From the NCBI GenBank assembly GCA_003963075.1, contig RXJV01000036.1:81953-145952 (forward strand): 64,000 nt of DNA. The letters run 5' to 3'. The notes under the pieces were generated by a model. That model ran no database searches. It saw only the letters and a list, made by a program, of their open reading frames with translations, and had not been told where the DNA came from. How positions within the stretch are numbered: the first letter of the stretch is position 1; every line of letters begins with the position of its first letter. The position numbers and the translations under genes are program-made. Source of the stretch: Burkholderiales bacterium (lineage in GTDB: Bacteria > Pseudomonadota > Gammaproteobacteria > Burkholderiales > Burkholderiaceae_C). This document shows, one piece after another, positions 8,877-15,622 of this stretch.

Positions 8877-10015
8877 TGAAATCCCTGGGCCAACGCGCCA
8901 CCGGCCTGCGCCTGGAACGCATGCGCGCCTCGCCGCGCTACCTGAAGACCGACGCGGGCGAGGGGTTTCGCAACCTGCACCCGATCCAGCCCGGGCTGAA
9001 GGACCCATCCCAGCGCTTCTCGCTGTCGGACTTTCTCTGCGCGGACGGCCGCCGCAAGCCCGCGGGCCCGCTGCCGGCGGTGAACCCGCTGGACGACTGG
9101 CGCCAGCCCGCCGGCAGCGGCCTGCGCGCCACCTGGCTGGGCCACTCCACGGTGCTGGTCGAGATCGACGGCCTGCGCGTGCTGACCGACCCGGTCTGGG
9201 GCCAGCGCGCCTCGCCCTCGCAGCTGGCCGGGCCGAAGCGCTTCCAGCCCGTGCCGCTGCGCCTCAAGCAGCTGCCGCCGCTGGACGCGGTCGTCATCTC
9301 GCACGACCACTACGACCACCTGGACATCGGCACCGTGCGCGAGCTCGTGAAGCTGCAGGCGGTGCCCTTCATCACCTCGCTCGGCGTGGGTGCCCACCTG
9401 CAGGCCTGGGGCGTGCCGCCGGAGCGCATCGTGGAGCTGGACTGGTGGGAGCCCTGGCAGCACCCGGCGGCCGAGCTGCGCATTCACGCGGCGCCGTCGC
9501 AGCATTTCTCGGGCCGCTCGCTGCGCGACCGCAACGCCACGCTGTGGTCGTCGATGGTGGTCGAGACGCCGAAGCACCGCGTGTTCTTCAGCGGCGACAC
9601 CGGCCTGACGAGTGAGTACGCGGCCATCCGCGAGCACTTCGGGCCCTTCGACCTCGTGATGCTGGAGGTGGGCGCCTTCCACCCCGCCTGGGGCGACATC
9701 CACCTCGGCCCCGAGAACGCCTTGAAGGCCCTGCAGCACCTGGGCGGCGGCGCCTTCCTGCCGGTGCACTGGGGCACCTTCAACCTCGCGCTGCACGACT
9801 GGGACCAGCCCGCCGAAACCCTGCTGGCTCTCGCACCCGAGCAGGGCGCGCAGCTGCTGATGCCGCGGCTCGGCGAGCCGGTGGAGCCGGCGCACGGCGA
9901 GCGCACCGCGCCCTGGTGGCGGGCGGCGGATCAGCCCGCCAGCCCGCGCACGGCGGCTGCTGCGGCGGAGGCCAGCGGCCCGATGCCCAAGGGCGTGCCC
10001 TGGCCGCTGGACTAG
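8876..10015 (+). CDS. NAPE-PLD-like MBL-fold metal-dependent hydrolase
   Basis: A 379-residue protein of the metallo-beta-lactamase fold, resembling the N-acyl-phosphatidylethanolamine phospholipase D/UlaG-like group. The metal motif HDHYDH starts at His143 (SHDHYDHLD), preceded by TWLGHSTVLVEIDG and LTDPVWG. Further ligands are likely in PSQHFSGR, FFSGDTG and LPVHWGTFNLALHDW. A substrate such as a phospholipid or lactone cannot be assigned from sequence. It is translationally coupled to the YkgJ-type protein. Its TAG stop shares the tetranucleotide CTAG (10012-10015) with the TAG of the convergent alkylsulfatase gene. Confidence 0.88.
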   Translation: MKSLGQRATGLRLERMRASPRYLKTDAGEGFRNLHPIQPGLKDPSQRFSLSDFLCADGRRKPAGPLPAVNPLDDWRQPAGSGLRATWLGHSTVLVEIDGLRVLTDPVWGQRASPSQLAGPKRFQPVPLRLKQLPPLDAVVISHDHYDHLDIGTVRELVKLQAVPFITSLGVGAHLQAWGVPPERIVELDWWEPWQHPAAELRIHAAPSQHFSGRSLRDRNATLWSSMVVETPKHRVFFSGDTGLTSEYAAIREHFGPFDLVMLEVGAFHPAWGDIHLGPENALKALQHLGGGAFLPVHWGTFNLALHDWDQPAETLLALAPEQGAQLLMPRLGEPVEPAHGERTAPWWRAADQPASPRTAAAAAEASGPMPKGVPWPLD

Positions 10016-11970
10016 CGCGTGACGATCGGGAAGTTGCCTGGCGCCTTGTCGATCAACGCGAGGAAGCGCAGCAGGTCGATGCGGCTGCCGCTGACCTGGA
10101 TCTCGTCCGAGGTCAGCAGGTCCTTGGCGCCGGCGGTGCCGGCCATCAGGCGCACGAACAAGCCCTGGGTCAGCGTGAGCGTCGCGTTCGCATCGCGGGC
10201 CGGCTCGGCGCGGCGGTGGTGCAGCACCGCGTTCTCGATCCACAACACGTGGCTCTCGCGGATGTCGGTCAGCACCAAGTTGATCTTGAAGTTCTTGCCC
10301 TCGGCGGCCGGGCCGTTGAGGCCGGCGGCCATGGCTTCGAGGAAGCGCTCGATGGGCGTGTGCGACAGCATGTCCAGCAAGGCAGCGCGCTTGATGCCTT
10401 GCTGCGGTGGGCCGCCACGCAGCTCGGCCGCGGCGGTGAGGTAGCTGTTGCGCCAGGTGGACGCCTCGGCCGCGTAGCCGAGCTGGTCGTAGGTGCGGGC
10501 GAGAAGCTCGCGCGCAGACTTGTTGCCGGCGTCGGCAAAGACGACGTGGTTGAGCAGCTCGGCGGCCCAGCGGTAGTCGCCCTGGTCGAAGGCCTGCTGC
10601 GCGGCGGCCACGGCTTTGTCGGCGCCCCCTGCCAGCGCCACATAGCGCTTGGCCACGTCCACCGGCGGCAGCGGGTCGAGGTGGGCCGGGTTGCCGTCGT
10701 AGGCCCCGAGGTAGAACTGGTAGACCGCCTTGACGTTGTGGCGCAGGTCGCCGTAGTAGCCGCGCGCGCCAAAGTCGGCCTGCAGTGAGGCCGGCAGCTT
10801 GATCTGGTCGGCAATCTCGTTGGGCGTCAGGCCGGCGTTGATCAGGCGCACCGTCTGGTCGTGGGTGTATTTGTAGACGTCGCGGTGGTGGCTGATGAAC
10901 TCGGTGATCCGCGCATGGCCCCAGACGGGCCAGTTGTGCTGACCGACGTAAACCTCGGCGTCGCCGAGCTGGTCCAGCGCGTCCTGCAGATAGCCAGCCC
11001 AGCGCAGCGCGTCGCGCACCTTGGCGCCGCGCACCGGCAGCAGGTTGTGCATGGTCTGCGCGAGGTTCTCGGCGCCGCCGTAGACCTTCAGTGCCGGTAC
11101 CGAGAAGCTCATCTCGGCCGGCGCTTCGGCGCCCGGCACGTTGTGGAAGACGATGCGCACGCCGTCGAGCACGCGCTCCTCGGTGGGCTGGGTGATCAGG
11201 TCGGTGGGCGGCAGCACGCCGACGCGGCCGTAGCCCACGCCCTTGCCCAGGCCGGTGTCGACCAGGCCACGGGCCGAGCGCTCCAGGTGCCGGCCGAACT
11301 GGTAGGCCGAGCGCCGGCCCATCGCGGTGCCGACGAGCAGGTTCTCGCTGGTGGCCTCCTCCATGAAGCCGGCGGAGGCGATGACCGGCACGCCGGCCTT
11401 GACCTGCTCGGGCGTCAGCACGCCCAGCGCGCCGCCGAAGTGGTCGGCATGGCTGTGCGTGAAGAGCAGGGCCGTGACCGGCTTGTTGCCGAGGTGCTGG
11501 CGCGCGAAGGCGAGGGCGGCAGCGGCGGTCTCGCGGCAGGTCAGCGCGTCGACGACGATCCAGCCGGTCTTGCCTTCGATCAGCGTGATGTTGGCGATGT
11601 CGAAGCCGCGCAGCTGCCAGACCCCGTCGACCACCTTGAACAGGCCGGCCGGCACATTGAGCTTGGCGTGGCGCCAGAGGCTGGGGTTGACGGTCGGGGG
11701 CGTCTCGCCGTCGACGAACTTGAAGGCGTCCAGGTCGGTGATGACGCTGCCGTCCTCGGCCAGGATCTTGCCGGTGGCCGGGGCCACCAGGCCGCGCCGG
11801 GCCTCGTCAAAGTCCCGGGCATCGGCCAGCGACAGCGCCTGCGCGAACGCGGCATTCGCCCGAGCCGTGGTGGCGGTGGCCTCGCCCGACGGCGCCGCGG
11901 CCGGCGGCTCGTGGCGGCTGCAGCCGGCCAGGGCCAGGGTGGCCAGCAACGCGGCCCGGATCGTCTTCAT
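10012..11970 (-). CDS. Alkyl sulfatase (SdsA1-like) lipoprotein
   Basis: A 652-residue enzyme expected to hydrolyse linear alkyl sulfates such as SDS to alcohol and sulfate. The start at 11970 has GAGGAG upstream. The N-terminus is a lipoprotein signal with lipobox LALAGC (Cys17), so the enzyme is membrane-anchored outside the cytoplasm. The zinc-binding MBL motif THSHADH begins at Thr171. The alkylsulfatase dimerisation region (about 380-520, GYYGDLRHNVKAVYQFYLG) and a C-terminal SCP2-like domain (about 530-652, FKINLVLTDIRE) follow in the family order. The 3' end overlaps the convergent metallo-hydrolase stop. No adjacent regulator was seen. Confidence 0.93.
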   Translation of the reverse strand: MKTIRAALLATLALAGCSRHEPPAAAPSGEATATTARANAAFAQALSLADARDFDEARRGLVAPATGKILAEDGSVITDLDAFKFVDGETPPTVNPSLWRHAKLNVPAGLFKVVDGVWQLRGFDIANITLIEGKTGWIVVDALTCRETAAAALAFARQHLGNKPVTALLFTHSHADHFGGALGVLTPEQVKAGVPVIASAGFMEEATSENLLVGTAMGRRSAYQFGRHLERSARGLVDTGLGKGVGYGRVGVLPPTDLITQPTEERVLDGVRIVFHNVPGAEAPAEMSFSVPALKVYGGAENLAQTMHNLLPVRGAKVRDALRWAGYLQDALDQLGDAEVYVGQHNWPVWGHARITEFISHHRDVYKYTHDQTVRLINAGLTPNEIADQIKLPASLQADFGARGYYGDLRHNVKAVYQFYLGAYDGNPAHLDPLPPVDVAKRYVALAGGADKAVAAAQQAFDQGDYRWAAELLNHVVFADAGNKSARELLARTYDQLGYAAEASTWRNSYLTAAAELRGGPPQQGIKRAALLDMLSHTPIERFLEAMAAGLNGPAAEGKNFKINLVLTDIRESHVLWIENAVLHHRRAEPARDANATLTLTQGLFVRLMAGTAGAKDLLTSDEIQVSGSRIDLLRFLALIDKAPGNFPIVTR

Positions 11971-12090
11971 CGTCTGGTCTCCTCGGGGGTGTTTTCGGAA
12001 GCGGGCGCAGCATGTCGGCGCCGCCGCCATTCGTCCAACGCAAATTCCGCCGCGCTTGCGGCAGGGAATGCATATTGAACCTGCCCGAGC

Positions 12091-12747
12091 TCAGGCCGCG
12101 CGCCCGGCGCCCCCCAGCCCGCGGTGCACCGCCAGCGCCAGCGCCGCCCCCAGCACCTCGGCCAGCACAAAGCCCGGCGCACTGGCCGGTGCAATGCCGG
12201 CGAAGGTGTCGCTGCACAGCCGGCCCAGCACGGCGGCCGGGTTGGCAAAGGACGTGGACGCGGTGAACCAATAAGCCGCGCCGATATAGGCGGCGACCAT
12301 CGCGGCGGCGCGCCCGGCCGGCGCCCGCAGGATGACCAGCAGCAGGCCGAAGGTGGCCACCGCCTCGGCCAGCCACAGGCCCGGGCCGCTGCGCACCTTG
12401 GCGGAGAGCTGCAGCAGCGGCAGCTCGAACATCGCATGCGCGAGCCAGGCCCCCAGCACCGCGCCTGCGAGCTGGGCGCCGATATAGGGCAGCAGGGCCG
12501 CGCGCGGCAGCTCGCCGCGCCAGGCCATCGCGGCGCTGACCACCGGGTTGAAATGCGCCCCGCTGAGCGGCCCGAACACCTCGATCAGCACATAGAGCCC
12601 GCCGACCGTGGCCAGGGTGTTGGCCAGCAGCGCCACCGCCGCGCTGCCGCCGGCCAGCCGCTCGGCCATCACGCCCGAGCCGATGACGACGGCCAGCAGC
12701 CCGGCCGTGCCGATCAGCTCGGCCGCCAGCCGATGCCGCAGCCGCAC
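12091..12747 (-). CDS. Aquaporin/MIP-family channel of the arsenic operon
   Basis: A 218-residue channel with about six membrane helices and the two half-helix signatures NPV (GAHFNPVVSA) and NPA (SFANPAAVLG). GTG 12747 is chosen because it begins 2 nt after the arsC stop. It is the last gene of arsR-arsC-MIP. An MIP channel in this position is known from Sinorhizobium meliloti (AqpS), where arsenite made by ArsC flows out through the channel instead of through an ArsB or Acr3 pump. The role here is inferred from that precedent. No arsB or acr3 gene is present in the window. Confidence 0.88.
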   Translation of the reverse strand: MRLRHRLAAELIGTAGLLAVVIGSGVMAERLAGGSAAVALLANTLATVGGLYVLIEVFGPLSGAHFNPVVSAAMAWRGELPRAALLPYIGAQLAGAVLGAWLAHAMFELPLLQLSAKVRSGPGLWLAEAVATFGLLLVILRAPAGRAAAMVAAYIGAAYWFTASTSFANPAAVLGRLCSDTFAGIAPASAPGFVLAEVLGAALALAVHRGLGGAGRAA

Positions 12748-12749
12748 GC

Positions 12750-13250
12750 TCAGCTCTGCGCGATCTGCAGCAGGGCCTGCTGCAGATGCGGCTTGTTCAT
12801 CGTGGCCAGCGGCAGCTGCAGCAGTTGCAGCATCCGGTAGCCCAGGGCCTGGCGGGTCAGCTCGAAGGCGCGGCGCTTGGCCTCTTCGCCCTTGACCAGG
12901 GACGGGTCCGGGAAGCCCCAGTGCACCTTGACCGGCGGCGCGCCGGCGCCGAAGAACACCGGGCAGGCCTCGGCGGCGGCGCTGTCGCACACCGTGATGA
13001 CGATGGACAGCGGCGGCGCCTCGGGCGTCGCGAATTCATCCCAGCTCTTGCTGCGCATGCCGGTGGTGTCGATGCCTGCGTGGCGCAGCGCTTCCAGTGC
13101 GAAAGGGTTGACCTCGCCCCGGGGCGCACTGCCGGCGCTGTGCGCCCGCACATCGCGGCCGAGCTTCTTGGCCCAGTGGTTGAGCATGCCCTCGGCCAGC
13201 ACGCTGCGGGCCGAGTTGTGGGTGCAGAGGATGAGGACGTGGGTGGTCAT
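12750..13250 (-). CDS. arsC: Arsenate reductase, LMW-phosphatase type
   Basis: A 166-residue cytoplasmic enzyme that reduces arsenate to arsenite. The phosphatase-like loop CTHNSARS (Cys9 to Ser16) replaces the usual CTGNSARS Gly with His. The later VCDSAAAEACPVF supplies the two redox-relay cysteines of thioredoxin-coupled ArsC enzymes. It lies 7 nt after arsR and 2 nt before the aquaporin gene, so the three are one operon controlled by ArsR. Confidence 0.92.
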   Translation of the reverse strand: MTTHVLILCTHNSARSVLAEGMLNHWAKKLGRDVRAHSAGSAPRGEVNPFALEALRHAGIDTTGMRSKSWDEFATPEAPPLSIVITVCDSAAAEACPVFFGAGAPPVKVHWGFPDPSLVKGEEAKRRAFELTRQALGYRMLQLLQLPLATMNKPHLQQALLQIAQS

Positions 13251-13257
13251 GACGGGC

Positions 13258-13578
13258 TCAGCAGCAGGCAGCGGGTGCCGCCACGGCGCAGCCGGCGCCC
13301 TGGCAGCAGTTGTCGGTCATGTAGGTGATGACCTCACTCATGCGCCCGTAGGCGGCACGGTAGATCAGGTTGCGGCTGGCGCGCTCCTGCGTCACCAGCC
13401 CGGCGTTGACCAGCTCTTTCAGATGGAAGGACAGGGTGTTGGCCGGGATGTCCAGGCCTTCGGCCATGGTGCCGGGGGTGAGGCCCGCGTCGCCGGTGAC
13501 GACCAGGGCGCGGAACACCTGCAGCCGCACCGGCTGGGCCAGCGCGGCGAGGGCCTTGATCACGTCTTGCTCATCCAT
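13258..13578 (-). CDS. arsR: ArsR-type metalloid-sensing repressor
   Basis: A 106-residue ArsR/SmtB winged-helix repressor. The HTH is GTMAEGLDIPANTLSFHLKELVNAG. The classical ELCVCDL metalloid site is absent. Instead there is a C-terminal cysteine cluster: Cys91, Cys92 and Cys97 (NCCQGAGC) plus Cys105-Cys106 at the very end. This resembles the C-terminal As(III) site known in Acidithiobacillus ferrooxidans ArsR. The start codon lies 1 nt from the operator at 13580-13607, and the only Shine-Dalgarno-like GGAA lies inside that operator. It is the first gene of the arsenic operon and probably autoregulated. Confidence 0.93.
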   Translation of the reverse strand: MDEQDVIKALAALAQPVRLQVFRALVVTGDAGLTPGTMAEGLDIPANTLSFHLKELVNAGLVTQERASRNLIYRAAYGRMSEVITYMTDNCCQGAGCAVAAPAACC

Positions 13579-13579
13579 A

Positions 13580-13607
13580 TTTCCAGAATACTCGAACTAT
13601 CTGGAAA
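13580..13607. promoter_or_regulatory. ArsR operator (TTTCCAGA-N12-TCTGGAAA)
   Basis: A perfect 8-bp inverted repeat, TTTCCAGA and TCTGGAAA, separated by 12 nt (ATACTCGAACTA), sits directly upstream of the arsR ATG. The inner part ATACTCGAACTAT is itself nearly symmetric and resembles ArsR boxes. On the minus strand a weak -10 (TATTCT) falls inside the repeat, so repressor binding would block the promoter and also cover the ribosome site. Confidence 0.75.
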
Positions 13608-13650
13608 GGGAAACCCCCGGCCCTCACCCCCGGGGTTGCGCCGGCGCCGG

Positions 13651-15450
13651 TCAGCGGCCGCCCGCGGCGATCCAGGCGTCGATGCGCCGCTCCAGCACGT
13701 CCAGCGGCATCATCCCTTCGCCTAGCACCTGATCGTGAAACGCCGCGAGACTGAACTTGGCACCCAGCCGGGCCTGGGCGCGTTGGCGCAGCGCCTGGAT
13801 CTTGAGCGAACCCACCTTGTAGCTCAGGGCCTGGCCAGGGAAGGCCAGGTAGCGGTCGATCTGGTTGGCGGCCATGGCCTCGGTGAAGCCCGTGGCATTG
13901 CGCAGGTAGTCGATCGCCTGTGCACGGCTCCAGCCCTTGGCGTGCAAGCCGCTGTCCACCACCAGCCGCACAGCCCTGAAGATTTCCAGCTGCAACGCGC
14001 CGGCGTAGGCGACGGGGTCGTTGTACAGACCCAGCTCGTGGCCCAAGGTCTCCGCGTAGAGGCCCCAGCCTTCACCGTAGGCGGTGTTGCGCGCGTAGCG
14101 GCGGAAATCCGGCAGCTGCATCTCGTACTGCAGCGCCACCTGGAAATGATGGCCGGGCTGGCCTTCGTGCAGCAGCATCGAGGTCATCCCGGGCGTGCTG
14201 ACGCGAGTCGGGTCCGGGATCACGGCCCAGAACACGCCCCGCGCACCACCTTCTCCCTGGGCGATGGTGTAGTGCGGCGACGCCGTGGCGCGGGTGAGCT
14301 CGGGCTCCTCGCGGATCTCCAACGGCGCCTTGGGCAGGCGGCCAAACAGGCGGGGCAGCTGCGGCTCGATGCGGGCGTTGATCGCACGAAAGGCCGCCAG
14401 CACCTCGGCATCGGTCTTGAACGGCCGCTGCTGCGGCTGCGCGTCCAGCCAGGCCAGCAGGCCGCCGTCCTTCAGCGGGTCACCGGCAAAGCCCAGCTGG
14501 GGCGCCAGCTTCACGATTTCGCCCTGAATGCGGGCCACCTCCTGCAGGCCCAGCCGGTGCACCTCGTCCGGCGTGAGCCGCGTGCCGGTCTGGTCGCGCA
14601 CCAGCTGGCGGTACCAGGCCTGGCCACCCGGCAGGCTGCCCAGGCCGTCGCCAGAACGCCGGGCCACGGCGGGCAGGTAGTCGGCCTCGACATAGGCCTG
14701 CAGGCGCTGCAGGGCCGGCACGACACGCTCCGAGAGTTCGCGGCGGTAGGCCTCGGCCAGCCGGGCGGCGTCCTCGGCACCGAGGCCCGGCGTGGCGCCC
14801 GGTGCCAGCCGGCGCAGCGTGGCACCGAACGGGTTCTTGTCCAGATCGGCATCGGCCATGCGGGCCAGCTGCGGCACCGTGGCGCGCATCACGGCGGGTG
14901 ACTGCACGATGCCGCGCGACACGCCCTCGCGCAGGTTGGCAATCGCCTGGTCACACCAGCGGGGCAGTACCGCCAGGCGTTTCAGGAAGGCGTCGAAGTC
15001 CGCGGCCGTGCGCAAGGGCTGCTGTTCGACCTGGCCGCTGGCCATCATGGCCAGCAGCAGCGGCATGGAGGCCATTTGGTCCAAAGGCAGCAAGTGACTC
15101 GGGAAGGGCGCCAGCGCGAGCTGGCCGCGCAGGCTGTGCTCCAGCAGCTCGCGGTTGAGGCGGTCTGCCGGCGGCAGCCGGGCGGGCGGCAGCGCAGCCA
15201 GCTCTTTCAGAAAGCCGCGCAGCTCGGCCCGGTAGCGCGCCCGCTCAGGCGGCGCCAGTGTCAGGTTGAGCTGGTCGTTGAAGCGGGAGTCGCCCTTCCA
15301 GGTGGCGAGCACGGGATCGAAGCGAGCCTGAGCGACATAGGCTCGGTTGGCGAGGTCGGCGAGCTGCTGCGACGGCGTGGCGGCAGCAGCGGCATGGATC
15401 AGGCACAGCCCGAGGGTCAGGGTGGCGAGGTGCCGGCGGAGTGGGCCCAT
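13651..15450 (-). CDS. Exported DUF885-family metalloprotease-like protein
   Basis: A 599-residue protein starting at 15450 with a signal peptide (MGPLRRHLATLTLGLCLIHAAAAA). The DUF885 signature LLHEGQPGHHFQ is present (roughly residue 430), along with GEGWGLYAETLGHELGLY, a metallopeptidase-like arrangement related to M32/M3-type folds. Substrates are unknown; some members are described as dipeptidyl carboxypeptidase-like. It is divergent from the deacetylase-caspase gene, with 172 nt between them. The frame stays open further upstream, but that part lacks a plausible start or signal sequence. Confidence 0.88.
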   Translation of the reverse strand: MGPLRRHLATLTLGLCLIHAAAAATPSQQLADLANRAYVAQARFDPVLATWKGDSRFNDQLNLTLAPPERARYRAELRGFLKELAALPPARLPPADRLNRELLEHSLRGQLALAPFPSHLLPLDQMASMPLLLAMMASGQVEQQPLRTAADFDAFLKRLAVLPRWCDQAIANLREGVSRGIVQSPAVMRATVPQLARMADADLDKNPFGATLRRLAPGATPGLGAEDAARLAEAYRRELSERVVPALQRLQAYVEADYLPAVARRSGDGLGSLPGGQAWYRQLVRDQTGTRLTPDEVHRLGLQEVARIQGEIVKLAPQLGFAGDPLKDGGLLAWLDAQPQQRPFKTDAEVLAAFRAINARIEPQLPRLFGRLPKAPLEIREEPELTRATASPHYTIAQGEGGARGVFWAVIPDPTRVSTPGMTSMLLHEGQPGHHFQVALQYEMQLPDFRRYARNTAYGEGWGLYAETLGHELGLYNDPVAYAGALQLEIFRAVRLVVDSGLHAKGWSRAQAIDYLRNATGFTEAMAANQIDRYLAFPGQALSYKVGSLKIQALRQRAQARLGAKFSLAAFHDQVLGEGMMPLDVLERRIDAWIAAGGR

Positions 15451-15622
15451 GAGCGCAGGTCGGAGTGAAGACCGGCAAATTCTGGTGCCGCTCGATGACC
15501 GTGTCAGCCCCGGGGAACACCCGGAGGTGGTGATCTCGGCACGCGCCCGGGCGCTGGACCTTGGGTGGGTGTGGTCCACTTCCGCCGGTGCTGTTTTTGG
15601 CGCGCCCGCGCCCTGTTCTGCC

